Part shown: piece after piece, positions 52,454 through 61,783 of the stretch
How the letters are laid out: every line of letters starts with the position of its first letter
How positions within the stretch are numbered: the stretch's first letter is position 1
Source of the DNA: Pseudobutyrivibrio ruminis DSM 9787
Lineage (GTDB): Bacteria > Bacillota > Clostridia > Lachnospirales > Lachnospiraceae
DNA: 64,000 bases
Reading direction: 5' to 3'
Assembly (NCBI RefSeq): GCF_900218035.1
Contig: NZ_OBMR01000004.1
Coordinates: forward strand, 124,001 to 188,000
Notes under the pieces: generated by a model
Told to the model about the DNA's origin: nothing
Database searches by the model: none
What the model saw: the letters and a program-made list of their open reading frames with translations, nothing else
Position numbers and translations under genes: made by a program

Positions 52454-53206
52454 TTATTCTGCACATACTTTTACTACTGTGTGATTAATATAATCTCTAG
52501 CCTGTAGCTTATCTGTGATGATGCAGCAATCACCAATCTGCGCAAATGTGACCGAATTAATCTGGTCAAATTTGGTGTGGTCTGCCAAAACGTATGACAT
52601 ATAAGCATGTCTGATTGCTTCTGTCTTAATCATGGCCTCGTCCACATCTGGTGTGGTAAACCCTGCATGAATTGAAATGCCATTGGTTCCCATGAAGGCT
52701 TTTGTGAAATGATATTTACGAATAAACTCGACACAATCCGGACCAACCACCGCTTCTGTTGGTGCTTTGAGCCTACCACCAATCATTATGGTTTCTAGGC
52801 CTTTGTCCATAAGCTTCTTTGCATGAACTACACCGTTTGTAATGTACTTTGCCTTGCGATTATCTATGTAATCAATCATGGTCAGTGTTGTAGTTCCTGC
52901 ATCGATGTACACAAAATCATTGTCCTGTATAAGCCCTGCTGCATATTTGCTGATGCAATCTTTTTCAGCTACATTTTTGCTAGCCTTTGCTTTTACCGCA
53001 TCCTCTTTGGTGTTTACATCCAAAGTAGAGATTGCAGTAGCACCTCCAAATACCTTCACCAGTTGCTTAGAACGATTGAGTGCATTGATGTCTCTTCGTA
53101 TGGTAGCTGCTGATGTATCAAGCAAATCTACCAACTCATTTACTGAAACCGCCTTTTTTTCATTGACTATTTCAATTATTTTTGCCCTTCGTTCTTCTGT
53201 TAGCAT
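52454..53206 (-). CDS. fruR: DeoR-family repressor of the fructose operon
   Basis: A 250-residue DeoR-type regulator: helix-turn-helix at the start (MLTEERRAKIIEIVNEKKAV, VDLLDTSAATIRRDINAL) and a sugar-phosphate binding domain of the isomerase-like fold (DNDFVYIDAGTTTLTMIDYI, YITNGVVHAKKL, GGRLKAPTEAVVGPD, KAFMGTNGISIHAG). It probably senses fructose 1-phosphate and represses its own operon. The ATG at 53206 has GGGGTGG just before it; a TTG 18 nt earlier is less likely. Direct repeats of TCGATTG / TTTGATTG near 53226-53243 may be its sites. Confidence 0.9.
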   Translation of the reverse strand: MLTEERRAKIIEIVNEKKAVSVNELVDLLDTSAATIRRDINALNRSKQLVKVFGGATAISTLDVNTKEDAVKAKASKNVAEKDCISKYAAGLIQDNDFVYIDAGTTTLTMIDYIDNRKAKYITNGVVHAKKLMDKGLETIMIGGRLKAPTEAVVGPDCVEFIRKYHFTKAFMGTNGISIHAGFTTPDVDEAMIKTEAIRHAYMSYVLADHTKFDQINSVTFAQIGDCCIITDKLQARDYINHTVVKVCAE

Positions 53207-53253
53207 TTTCCACCCCTTGAACAAATTCGATTGAATTTGATTGTTCTAAGGAA

Positions 53254-53282
53254 AATATAACACCATATTTCGGGCATTGCAA
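53254..53282 (-). promoter_or_regulatory. Promoter of fruRKA with possible repressor repeats
   Basis: The minus strand reads TTGCAA, 17 bp, TATATT (-10 at 53254-53259, -35 at 53277-53282). Downstream, ATTCGATTG (53225-53233) and ATTTGATTG (53235-53243) are near-direct repeats 10 bp apart, and a related ATTTGATTA lies upstream on the opposite strand at 53311-53319. DeoR-type repressors bind such repeats. Confidence 0.6.
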
Positions 53283-53369
53283 TCATAAACGCTCACAAAT
53301 GAGCACATGTAATCAAATTCTGTCACTATTACCATTTCAAGGGGGTATATTTTGTAACTATTTTACTAA

Positions 53370-53402
53370 CAGAAAAAGGAAGACACTGTGATAATGCCTT
53401 CC
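53370..53402 (-). terminator. Probable terminator downstream of the GGDEF-EAL gene
   Basis: An imperfect stem (GGAAG and CACTGTG against GGCATTATCAC and CTTCC on the minus strand) followed by TTTTTC. It is the only candidate before the fru promoter. Confidence 0.5.
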
Positions 53403-53411
53403 CTTATTTGA

Positions 53412-56400
53412 TTATTTCTTCGACAACTTATCCTCATACATGCGTTTATCAGATAATTCATACATCCGTTCCTTATCCATAGACTCTGTATAGGCAGACA
53501 CTCCAACTGAGACCTTTATCTTTATAAGCTCATTGTCTATTCGTTTAATCCTAGAAATCTTACTATTAAATTCCTGCGTGATGCTTTCAATCTCTTCCTT
53601 ACACTGGAACTGATGCAAAATTGCAAACTCGTCTCCGCCTATTCTAAAAGCGAGACTGTTGTTATAGGTTACTTCCTTTACGCATTTGCTTACAGCCTTA
53701 AGAACTAAATCGCCAAATCCATGACCGTAGAGATCATTTACTTGTTTAAACTTGTCCACATCGAAAATCATCAGAGCAAAATCAGTTTTATCCGTATTGT
53801 ATTGCTCTATATATTTATCAATAATTACTTCAAATGCTCTTCTGTTAAGCACACCTGTTAATTCATCTGTGGTAGAGAGAATTTCCAAATTAGCCTTTTC
53901 TTTTTCATTATCAGTAATGTCCATAAAGAATCCCAGTAATCCTGCTGTTTCTCCATTGATTACTAATGGTTGTTTGCTGGCAGCAATATTTCTAAGCTCT
54001 CCTCTAACGATGCACTCGCCATGGACATTTCTAATAGCCTTTCCTTCATTTATTACAGAAAGTTCATCCTGCTTAAATGGTTCTGGATTAATATGCCATC
54101 CCATATCTTCATCGTTTTTGCCCTTGATGCTATCCACTGATTTTAGGCCATAGTAATCCAGGAACATCTTATTTGCTCCTAAGAATCTACGGTCTTTATC
54201 CTTCCAGAAGACACCTACCGGTACCTGGTCCAAGATATTTGCATATGTATATTCCTTCACCATTTCAGGACTTACTTCAATTTCATCTATCTTTTTATGA
54301 TTGATAAAGTCACTCATATAATTAGACATTGCAGTAGTGGCCTCTGATACACAGCTCAGCAGGGCTTCCCTACCATATATATCAACAATTCTTGTGGTGA
54401 CAGATTTCCACACATATTCACCACTGGCATCCATGATTCTAAAGAGTCCAATCTTTACTCCACCCGGTTCATATAGAAGTCTTGCTTTTGCAGTCTTCAA
54501 GTCCATAAGCTTATAGAAGTATTCTCTATCCTCTTCTAATACTCTTTTTTCTCCCAACTCCTTTATCATTTCATTTGCTTTTAAATTCCTGCTACGCACA
54601 TGCACGCTTCCACTAGAAAGATAAACATTCTCATAATAAATCCCATCTAATCCAAATACATCAATGCACTCATAGAATGAGAAAATATAATTGCTTACCA
54701 TCTTTGTTTTTTGTTCGTAACTTTCATTCAGATAACTTGCCAATAATCTGATTGAAACTAAATATGCATCTGTATCAGTATCAATATCATATGCAATGTG
54801 ACGGGCTCTCATATTAACAATCTGGCCATTTTCCACGAACTCTATGCTCTCTGCCTCGCCAGATTCCTTTGCTCGTAAACACATTTTCCAAAAATCATCT
54901 CTTTGTACCCAAGTCCGTCCATTATCGTTATTTATCATGTCCTGAGCTACCTGCATATCCTCATCGCCATAAATCTTTATAGCTTTTTCGTATCCCTCAT
55001 TTGCATATGCAAAACGCCATCTATTATCGCGCACTAATCCCATGGCAAGAGGGAGGTCATTTTCTGTAACATTGTTTGGAGCAGCTTCCAATGGATTCTG
55101 GCGAAGTAAATCTGTCTTTCCAACCATGTCCAGGAATTTTCTGTAATCAAGATTCTCGTAATTATGGCCAGACCTCTCCATTTCCTCCATGCTCTCTTCA
55201 AGTGGCAAAGGCCTTCCGATATAGTATCCCTGCAACAACTCGCAGCCTAAAAGCTTCAAGAAATCATATTGCTCTTTTGTCTCCACGCCCTCTGTCAATG
55301 TATGAATACCTACATTTTTAAGCATAGAAACCGCGTGCTTTAATACAATCTTTCCATTATCAGATGTATCAAAATTCTGGAGGAATTCCATATCAATTTT
55401 TGCCAAATCAAACTGAAAATCCTTCAGCAAATTCAAGGATGAATATCCACTACCAAAGTCATCCATCCAGACAATATAGCCATTTGTTCTTAATCTGGAT
55501 ATTTGTTCCTGAATGAATCTAGGATTATCTATCATGACACTTTCAGTCACTTCAAGTCTGATTATTTCTTTTTCTGTGTCATATTTTTCAATCAAACTAT
55601 CCACATAGGTCAAAATATCCAGGATTTCAAAATCTATTCTTGAAAGATTGACTGAAACCGGAACAGCTGCTTTTATACCAGCTTTTTTCATTTCTGAAAA
55701 AGTTTTTACAACCTGCTCAATCACATAACAATCAATCCTGTGAATCATTCTGTATTCTTCCAAAACAGGTATAAATTCATCAGGATAATAAACTCCCTTC
55801 GGAGTAATCCAACGAACCAAAGCTTCCCAACCACAAATATTTCCAGTCAGACTTCTAACTATTGGCTGGTAATATACTTTGATATATCCCTTTTTCAGAG
55901 CCTCATCCATTGAATCAATAATTGACTGCTTTCTCTGGACGTTTCCGCCCAGCTCATCATCATAAAATCTGTAGTCGACATCATACTTTTTCTTTATACT
56001 GACGCAGGCCATTCTTGCTCTGTCGACGCATCGTGAAACGTCCATTTTTTCATCTTCGAGAATGTATACTCCTGCTTTTAATTCAATATTAATTTTTCTT
56101 TGTAGGGCTTTAACACGTTTTCTTGTTTCAACTATTGAAGGCACAATCTGTATACTATTTGTGCACACCACAAAATGATCCCCAGAGAATCTGGCTACAA
56201 GCTGATCTTTGAAAATATCTTTTAAAATATTACCTATGTTAATTAAAAGCTCATCACCTTTTTCGTAACCGTAGTTTGCGTTGTAGAGCTTAAAGTTTTC
56301 CATGTCAAAGAAGACAAACCCATACTCTACTTGTTTGTCTCTTGTGTTGATAAGCTCCTGCCCCCACTCTATAAAAGCGTGTTTATCCAGAAGGCCTGTC

Positions 56401-56441
56401 AATTCGTCTCGATTGTCCTTTAAAAACTCACTCTTCCCCAT
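53412..56441 (-). CDS. Cyclic-di-GMP signalling protein, GGDEF-EAL-PAS-GGDEF
   Basis: A 1009-residue soluble protein with no membrane span. Residues 1-165 form a degenerate GGDEF domain (DELTGLLDKHAFIEW; active site ARFSGDHFVV, S86-G-D-H-F instead of GGDEF), likely regulatory. Residues 175-430 form an EAL phosphodiesterase with its main residues (VYYQPIVRSLTG, WEAL, NLSR, EVTES, DDFGSGYSSLN, TEGVET). A 260-residue region of unknown type follows, then a PAS domain (ILDQVPVGVFWKDKDRRFLG, 745-860) and an intact GGDEF domain (TDELTGVLNRRAFE; FRIGGDEFAIL, 935-939). It could both make and break cyclic-di-GMP under PAS control. The EAL domain ahead of the active GGDEF is the reverse of the common order. 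Monocistronic. Confidence 0.92.
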   Translation of the reverse strand: MGKSEFLKDNRDELTGLLDKHAFIEWGQELINTRDKQVEYGFVFFDMENFKLYNANYGYEKGDELLINIGNILKDIFKDQLVARFSGDHFVVCTNSIQIVPSIVETRKRVKALQRKINIELKAGVYILEDEKMDVSRCVDRARMACVSIKKKYDVDYRFYDDELGGNVQRKQSIIDSMDEALKKGYIKVYYQPIVRSLTGNICGWEALVRWITPKGVYYPDEFIPVLEEYRMIHRIDCYVIEQVVKTFSEMKKAGIKAAVPVSVNLSRIDFEILDILTYVDSLIEKYDTEKEIIRLEVTESVMIDNPRFIQEQISRLRTNGYIVWMDDFGSGYSSLNLLKDFQFDLAKIDMEFLQNFDTSDNGKIVLKHAVSMLKNVGIHTLTEGVETKEQYDFLKLLGCELLQGYYIGRPLPLEESMEEMERSGHNYENLDYRKFLDMVGKTDLLRQNPLEAAPNNVTENDLPLAMGLVRDNRWRFAYANEGYEKAIKIYGDEDMQVAQDMINNDNGRTWVQRDDFWKMCLRAKESGEAESIEFVENGQIVNMRARHIAYDIDTDTDAYLVSIRLLASYLNESYEQKTKMVSNYIFSFYECIDVFGLDGIYYENVYLSSGSVHVRSRNLKANEMIKELGEKRVLEEDREYFYKLMDLKTAKARLLYEPGGVKIGLFRIMDASGEYVWKSVTTRIVDIYGREALLSCVSEATTAMSNYMSDFINHKKIDEIEVSPEMVKEYTYANILDQVPVGVFWKDKDRRFLGANKMFLDYYGLKSVDSIKGKNDEDMGWHINPEPFKQDELSVINEGKAIRNVHGECIVRGELRNIAASKQPLVINGETAGLLGFFMDITDNEKEKANLEILSTTDELTGVLNRRAFEVIIDKYIEQYNTDKTDFALMIFDVDKFKQVNDLYGHGFGDLVLKAVSKCVKEVTYNNSLAFRIGGDEFAILHQFQCKEEIESITQEFNSKISRIKRIDNELIKIKVSVGVSAYTESMDKERMYELSDKRMYEDKLSKK

Positions 56442-56514
56442 TACTTAGCCCTTTTCTTCTCCGATAATACATTCTATCACTCATTTGTGAATAAATTTTA
56501 TACATTCCATGTAT

Positions 56515-56562
56515 TACAAAAAAAGAGCCATCCTTTCTTATAAAAATAAGAAGAATGGCTCT
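56515..56562 (-). terminator. Intrinsic terminator at the end of the vor-ptb-buk operon
   Basis: AGAGCCATCCTTTCTTA (56524-56540) pairs with TAAGAAGAATGGCTCT (56547-56562) with a small bulge; seven A residues at 56518-56524 give a U-run on the minus strand. Confidence 0.85.
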
Positions 56563-56583
56563 CATGATGGCTAACAAGTTTAT

Positions 56584-57060
56584 TTATGCAATTCCTTTTC
56601 CATCTGCCTTAGCAGCTGCTCCCTGAGCGATTGGAATAAAAATCATAGCAATGATGTAACAAAGTACATACATAGGAATGAAAGTTCCGATAAATGCAAA
56701 CAAGAATGCTGGCGCTGGCGCTCCTGCAAAAAGCTGCACATTTACAAAGTTCATTGCAAGTCCGATGATTGCAACAAAGATAAGTACAACTGGAACATTT
56801 CCTAGGAATCTTCCTGGAACACTCTCAGGATCAACTTTAAATAATCCTGGGAATTTCATAGCAATAAGTGGAATAGGGAATAGCGCATTTACGATGCACG
56901 CTAATATGAATCCTAGCAGTATATTAATTGGAAGTGCTGGAGTAGCTAAATTTGCAGCATTTCCTGAAAAAATCATTCCACCAATTGACATAGCTGTTGC
57001 CAATGGAATATTCATTACTAAGTTAAATACAATAAAGAACTTTAAACTTGGTTTTCCCAT
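56584..57060 (-). CDS. Four-span membrane protein (DUF2798-like)
   Basis: A 158-residue membrane protein with four hydrophobic segments, for example FIVFNLVMNIPLATAMSIGG, LLGFILACIVNALFPIPLIA, PVVLIFVAIIGLAMNFVNV and IPMYVLCYIIAMIFIPIAQG. The outline is like that of the gene at 58097 and of small DUF2798-type proteins; the function of that family is unknown to me. The start at 57060 follows GGGAGGG; the longer frame has no ribosome site. It is the last gene of the operon, 24 bp after the flavoprotein. A role in export or membrane redox is speculation. Confidence 0.65.
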   Translation of the reverse strand: MGKPSLKFFIVFNLVMNIPLATAMSIGGMIFSGNAANLATPALPINILLGFILACIVNALFPIPLIAMKFPGLFKVDPESVPGRFLGNVPVVLIFVAIIGLAMNFVNVQLFAGAPAPAFLFAFIGTFIPMYVLCYIIAMIFIPIAQGAAAKADGKGIA

Positions 57061-57084
57061 TTCGTTACCCTCCCAATAATTCAA

Positions 57085-58029
57085 TTAGACTGCCTTCGAT
57101 GGTGAAGGAGTTGGTTCACATACTGATGTGAAGTGCTCTTTACGAGCCTTAAACTCAGGATCCTTGAAGAGGTTCATAAGACGTCCCTCGTTCTCAAAGA
57201 TATCATCGCCGTGAAGCTTCTTTCCTGAGATTGTGTCATGAGCCTTGTGCTCATCTTCTGGAGCAAACTTGAACTTGAATGCACCGTCTACAACCTCAAG
57301 TGTTCCCTCAAGACCGCAAAGCTCGCATACACAGTGAGTTGTGCCTGGGAAGATGTAGAAGTTGTTACCATTGCAGTGAGGGCATGCACCTGGCTCGCCC
57401 ATCCACTTAGCATTGTCAACATCCTTTGCAGCTTCAACAAGATTGCGTCCGATCTGTCTCATACGCTCAACCTTCTCATCCTGCATGATTACATCCTTTG
57501 ACCATGAGAAGAACTCATTATTTACTACAGTCCAAGCTGGGCTCATTGCAAGCATAGCGTGATCTGTCTCAACACGGCATGCCCAGTCAGATCCACCGAT
57601 ACCTACGAAAGAAATTGCCTTCTTCTTTAAGTACTTAGGATCAAGACCTTCCTTACCCTGCTCCTTGAGCTTTCCATCAAGCATGTACATCATTCCGATG
57701 TCATGTCCAGGGCCCATACGGTCACATAATACGTGGAATAATCCAGATCCACCTGACTCATAAATAGGGTCAACTACGAGAACGCCATCTGCCTCAGCCA
57801 TCTTATCGAAAAGCTTTGCAAAATCGTCCTTCTGAGAGCAAACCATGCCCTTACCCATTACTAAACTTCTAGAGCAAGCAACACAGCCTGTACAGTACTT
57901 GATGTCCCAATCAAATACGTGGATAAACTCGATTTCTGCCCCCATTTCTTTTGCTGCTTCAAGAGCAACACGGCACATTGTATCATTGTTGCCGTTTCTT
58001 GTTCCGCATGAAAGTCCTAAAATTTTCAT
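57085..58029 (-). CDS. Flavodoxin-fold NAD(P)H-dependent FMN reductase / iron-sulfur flavoprotein-like
   Basis: A 314-residue protein. The N-terminal 200 residues have the flavodoxin-type fold: ILGLSCGTRNGNNDTMCR (FMN phosphate loop), CTGCVACSRSLVMGKGMVC (a cysteine cluster like that of iron-sulfur flavoproteins) and VVDPIYESGGSGLFHVLCDR. Unusually, a C-terminal zinc ribbon follows (CPHCNGNNFY, CVCELCGLEGT). It may pass electrons from NAD(P)H or ferredoxin to a partner. It lies between the two small membrane proteins, suggesting a membrane-linked redox unit, in the operon that makes reduced ferredoxin by VorABC. AGGAGG is present before the ATG. Confidence 0.75.
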   Translation of the reverse strand: MKILGLSCGTRNGNNDTMCRVALEAAKEMGAEIEFIHVFDWDIKYCTGCVACSRSLVMGKGMVCSQKDDFAKLFDKMAEADGVLVVDPIYESGGSGLFHVLCDRMGPGHDIGMMYMLDGKLKEQGKEGLDPKYLKKKAISFVGIGGSDWACRVETDHAMLAMSPAWTVVNNEFFSWSKDVIMQDEKVERMRQIGRNLVEAAKDVDNAKWMGEPGACPHCNGNNFYIFPGTTHCVCELCGLEGTLEVVDGAFKFKFAPEDEHKAHDTISGKKLHGDDIFENEGRLMNLFKDPEFKARKEHFTSVCEPTPSPSKAV

Positions 58030-58096
58030 ACCATAAACCTCCTAAATAGTTATTAGTTCCTTTTATAAAATTGTTCCGCTGAACATTTTTATCTAG

Positions 58097-58528
58097 TTAT
58101 TTGCCATACGCTAGTTTAGTTACTGGCTTCTCTATAACAAGACTTGTAATAAGGCCTACAATATGAAGAATAGGATAGGTTGAAAACCAAACTGCTATAA
58201 GCGAATCCCCAACTCCAACATTAATAATGGCCATACAGAAGCTTACTATGGTCACGTATATTGCATTTACGATGAAATTCCTTGCCAACATTTCAAGGAA
58301 GGTACCAGGTTTCTGGTTGCAAACTTCTTCTGCAAACCAACTTCCAATCATCCCCATTGGAAGAATAACTGCTGCAACTGTGTTGATTGTAAAAGCACAG
58401 CAGCATCCTCTTACCCATCCGGCCAAAGAATCTCCGCCTGCTAGTATGGTTGCTGTAGTGTTGATAGAAAGCGCCATACATACATTGATGATTACATTCC
58501 ATCTGAAAAAGCGAATTTTATCATCCAT
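58097..58528 (-). CDS. Small four-span membrane protein (DUF2798-like)
   Basis: A 143-residue membrane protein with about four spans (NVIINVCMALSINTTATILA, TINTVAAVILPMGMIGSWFA, NFIVNAIYVTIVSFCMAIIN, PILHIVGLITSLVIEK). It looks like a distant relative of the gene at 56584, both having short polar loops and an acidic or amide-rich turn after the first span. It starts 2 bp after the OFA-family transporter, so it is coupled to it. Function unknown; a partner of the transporter or of the flavoprotein that follows after 67 bp is possible. Confidence 0.65.
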   Translation of the reverse strand: MDDKIRFFRWNVIINVCMALSINTTATILAGGDSLAGWVRGCCCAFTINTVAAVILPMGMIGSWFAEEVCNQKPGTFLEMLARNFIVNAIYVTIVSFCMAIINVGVGDSLIAVWFSTYPILHIVGLITSLVIEKPVTKLAYGK

Positions 58529-58530
58529 TT

Positions 58531-59745
58531 TTATTTTCCTTTCGCAGGTCTTTTAATTAATAAAGTACAGATTGTTGCAAGAACTATTGCCCCAATCATA
58601 ATCATGAAAATGCTAAGATATGTGCCTTGCATGTCGTATATCATACCTGCAAGAGTCCCTCCGAATGATGCCAATAGCAGATTCAAATTGATAATCGAAA
58701 AGTTAACTGGATAATTCTTAACACCGTAAAAATCCATTATGTATGCAGAGTTTGTAGGTGTTACACCTCCGTATGAAAGACCGAAGAATATAAATCCAAT
58801 TACAACAAGTGGCAAACTAACTGAGTTGATTGCTACGATGTTGATAAGAACTGAAACCAAGAAAAGTCCGCAGTTTAAAAGCATTGTTTTCTTCTGTCCC
58901 AGCTTGTCATACAAACCACCAAAGATAACTCGTCCTATTCCGTTGAATATGGAAATAAGTCCTACGATTGTTGCGATAGAGCCTGCTGCAAGTGCAGGGG
59001 CTGTCTCTGTAACAATTCCACTTGCCTGCGCGATTAAAGCTAATGCTGCTGCACTAAGCAATATCGCATATACGAAGTAAAGCCAGAAGCTTACCTTCGA
59101 CACCATCTCTATTGTGGTGAAATCCTCTGAAGTACTCTTCTCAGATTTTTTGTCTTCTACTGCATATGCTTTCTGCTCTTCAGCAGTAGGTTTTCTAACA
59201 ATAAATGCGCCTATGAAAATTACCGCAAATACGATAATTCCAAGAGCCTTGAACTCTTCTCTCCATCCAAATGAACCTAAGAGTCCTGCATATACCTTTC
59301 CGATGATGAAAGCACCAATTCCAAATCCCATTAATAGGATTCCTGAAATAAGTCCTTTCTTATCTGGGAACCATTTTGTAACGCTTCCCATCACCGCGTT
59401 GTAGGAGCAGCCAGCACCAAGGCCAGCCAACACTCCAAAACCTAAATAAAGCATTCCAATAGAAGAAATCATGCTGACTAACTCAAAGCCAATCAAGAAA
59501 AGCACTGCAGATACAATGAAGATGTATCTTTCCCTAACCTTGTCCGCTACAAGTCCTGCAACAAGACCTCCTATACAAAAGAAGCTCATTGCAAGAGTGA
59601 ATGTGAGAGAAAGTGCCCCCTTACTCCAAGATGTAAACTCTGCAGCGATAGGACTTGAAAGTACACTCCATGCGTAGATTAGTCCTGCAAACAGAAGCAC
59701 AATCACTCCTGCGATTGCATAAATCCATCTATTTGTTTTATTCAT
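58531..59745 (-). CDS. Major facilitator transporter, oxalate/formate antiporter (OFA) family
   Basis: A 404-residue protein with 12 predicted spans. Family features: the opening WIYAIAGVIVLLFAGLIYAW, SVLSSPIAAEFTSWSKGALS and GVLAGLGAGCSYNAVMGSV, with GFIFFGLSYGGVTPTNSAYI in the second half. OFA-family members exchange small carboxylates. Next to ptb-buk and vor it is a good candidate for export of the carboxylic acid end product or import of the 2-oxoacid. It starts 26 bp after buk. The substrate is inferred from position only. Confidence 0.85.
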   Translation of the reverse strand: MNKTNRWIYAIAGVIVLLFAGLIYAWSVLSSPIAAEFTSWSKGALSLTFTLAMSFFCIGGLVAGLVADKVRERYIFIVSAVLFLIGFELVSMISSIGMLYLGFGVLAGLGAGCSYNAVMGSVTKWFPDKKGLISGILLMGFGIGAFIIGKVYAGLLGSFGWREEFKALGIIVFAVIFIGAFIVRKPTAEEQKAYAVEDKKSEKSTSEDFTTIEMVSKVSFWLYFVYAILLSAAALALIAQASGIVTETAPALAAGSIATIVGLISIFNGIGRVIFGGLYDKLGQKKTMLLNCGLFLVSVLINIVAINSVSLPLVVIGFIFFGLSYGGVTPTNSAYIMDFYGVKNYPVNFSIINLNLLLASFGGTLAGMIYDMQGTYLSIFMIMIGAIVLATICTLLIKRPAKGK

Positions 59746-59771
59746 TTATAAACTCCAAATTTCCAATAAGA

Positions 59772-60839
59772 TTATTCGTAGATTCTTGCCTTTTCCTGGC
59801 CTCTCATAACACGAAGAGTTCCTTCAGCAAGAGCCTTCATTTCGTTTTCACCTGGAATTACTTCGATAGGTCCAACGAAACCAACGTGCTTTTTGATTGA
59901 ATCTACAAACATATCTGAATAAGCGAGACCGCCTGTAAGAACAATGTAATCAACCTTTCCATCAACTGATGGAGCGATACGTGCAATTGTCTTTGCTGTA
60001 TTGAGAGCCATTGCTTCGAAAAGAAGAGATGCCTCTTCGTTTCCATCAACAACCATCTGCTCTACTTCACGCATGTCTGCTGTTCCAAGGTAAGAAGCTA
60101 TTCCACCCTTACGCTGGAGTTTCTTCATCATCTCTTCCTTTGTGTACTCACCGCTGTAGCACAAATCTACAAGTGCGTATGTAGGAAGTCCGCCGGCACG
60201 CTCTGGTGCAAATGTTCCGATTTCATCATTGAAGAAATCAACAATCTGTCCATTAGAATGAAGGTTTACTGTGATACCTCCACCAAGGTGAGCTACGATG
60301 ATGTTTACCTTGTTATAATCAATCCCCTTATCTGCACAAAGCTTGAGGGCTGCTGCTCTTGTATTTAAGTTGTGTCCCTTGGCTGGAACTCTAACGCCCT
60401 TAAGTCCTGTGATTTTGTTTACCTCAGTCATCTCGTCAACTGTGATAGCATCGTAGATGTAGGCTTTTACGCCGATTTCCTGGGCAAGGCTGTATGCAAT
60501 ACCAGCACCAAGATTTGAAGCATGCTGATCAACTGGATGATATCTTAATGTATCAACCATCTTCTCATTTACTTCATAAGCGCCAGTCTTTACTGGAGGA
60601 AGTGCTCCACCACGACCTACGATTGCTCCAAGAGAATCAAGCTTGTCGCCATGCTTTGTAAGGCATGCCATGATTAGTTCTTTTCTCATATCAAGCTGAT
60701 TATAGATTGTTGGGTAGTTCTTTAAGTCATCCATCGAGTGAGCAATACTTTCAACCCACTGCTGTTCATCAGCCTGATAAACAGCAATTTTTGTTGAAGT
60801 AGAACCTGGATTGATGACAAGAATTTTTTCATTTGCCAT
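59772..60839 (-). CDS. buk: Butyrate kinase (or branched-chain acyl kinase)
   Basis: A 355-residue acetokinase-family enzyme that forms ATP from butyryl phosphate or a branched analogue. The ATP site is ILVINPGSTSTKIAVYQADE; further blocks are GRGGALPPVKTGAYEVNEKM, VDEMTEVNKITGLKGVRVPA, NIIVAHLGGGITVNLHSNG and DYIVLTGGLAYSDMFV. The length fits Buk. The ATG at 60839 follows AAGGAG; the frame from 60875 overlaps ptb. It is 10 bp behind ptb. With vor genes upstream, isobutyryl or isovaleryl phosphate are possible substrates. Confidence 0.92.
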   Translation of the reverse strand: MANEKILVINPGSTSTKIAVYQADEQQWVESIAHSMDDLKNYPTIYNQLDMRKELIMACLTKHGDKLDSLGAIVGRGGALPPVKTGAYEVNEKMVDTLRYHPVDQHASNLGAGIAYSLAQEIGVKAYIYDAITVDEMTEVNKITGLKGVRVPAKGHNLNTRAAALKLCADKGIDYNKVNIIVAHLGGGITVNLHSNGQIVDFFNDEIGTFAPERAGGLPTYALVDLCYSGEYTKEEMMKKLQRKGGIASYLGTADMREVEQMVVDGNEEASLLFEAMALNTAKTIARIAPSVDGKVDYIVLTGGLAYSDMFVDSIKKHVGFVGPIEVIPGENEMKALAEGTLRVMRGQEKARIYE

Positions 60840-60849
60840 GTTTTTCTCC

Positions 60850-61761
60850 TTATTTAACAGCTGCTGCAGAAACAACTATTGAAAGATATTTCTCCTCAGC
60901 CGATGAACCTCTTGAAACCATAACGATTGGGCACTTTGCACCTACGATAAATCCGGCCATCTTTGCACCGCAGCTTATTGCGTACATCTTTCCCATGATG
61001 TTTCCAGCATGGATGTTTGGGGCAACAAGTACATCTGGGTCGCCAGCAATTCTAGACTCAAGTCCCTTGAAATCAGCAAGGTCTTTTCTCATAACGCAGT
61101 CGTACTGGATAGGTCCTTCTACGATACAATTTGTAATCTCGCCTCTTTCATTCATTGCCTGGAGCTCTGCTGCATCAACAGACTCTGGCATCTTTGGATT
61201 AACCTTCTCAACACATGCAAGCACACCAACCTTTGGGCAGTCATATCCCATAGCTACAAGTGTGTCTACTGTGTTTTGGATAATCTCCTTCTTCTGCTGA
61301 AGGTCAGGATATGTAACCATACCGCCATCAACTGGAAGAATTACCTTGTGATATGTAGGAACTTCAAACATTGTGAAGTGAGACATAAGTCTTCCCTGTC
61401 CAAGTCCGTATTCCTTATTAACAACTTCCTTAAGGATAATCTTTGTATCAACCTTACCCTTCATAAGGAAATCCGCCTTGCCTGAGCTAACAAGCTTTAC
61501 CGCTGTTTCGCAGGCCTTCTGTAAATCATCAGCAGGAACATCGATGATGTTTTCCTCAGGAATTTCTTCCTTAAGCTCTGATAAGATTTCTGTGATAATC
61601 TTCTTCTCACCAACAAGAATTGGCTCAACAATTCCTTCGCGTCGAGCGTGAACAACAGCCTCAAGTGTGTGATCATCGTTTGCACATGCAACTGCCATAA
61701 TCTTTCTTGAAGGGTTACCCTTTACCTTTGCGATAAGCTCATCAAAATTATGAAATACCAT
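60850..61761 (-). CDS. ptb: Phosphate butyryltransferase
   Basis: A 303-residue phosphotransacylase of the Ptb type, converting acyl-CoA and phosphate to acyl phosphate. Seen: RKIMAVACANDDHTLEAVVH, ILVGEKKIITEIL, FLMKGKVDTKIILKEVVNKE, MSHFTMFEVPTYHKVILPVDG and NIHAGNIMGKMYAISCGAKM. It lies between vorC (22 bp) and buk (10 bp). Ptb-Buk pairs serve butyrate formation in clostridia and branched-chain acid formation in the enterococcal bkd operon; the vor genes here favour the latter, but butyrate cannot be excluded. Confidence 0.93.
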   Translation of the reverse strand: MVFHNFDELIAKVKGNPSRKIMAVACANDDHTLEAVVHARREGIVEPILVGEKKIITEILSELKEEIPEENIIDVPADDLQKACETAVKLVSSGKADFLMKGKVDTKIILKEVVNKEYGLGQGRLMSHFTMFEVPTYHKVILPVDGGMVTYPDLQQKKEIIQNTVDTLVAMGYDCPKVGVLACVEKVNPKMPESVDAAELQAMNERGEITNCIVEGPIQYDCVMRKDLADFKGLESRIAGDPDVLVAPNIHAGNIMGKMYAISCGAKMAGFIVGAKCPIVMVSRGSSAEEKYLSIVVSAAAVK

Positions 61762-61783
61762 ATGCTTTACCTTTCAAATCAAA

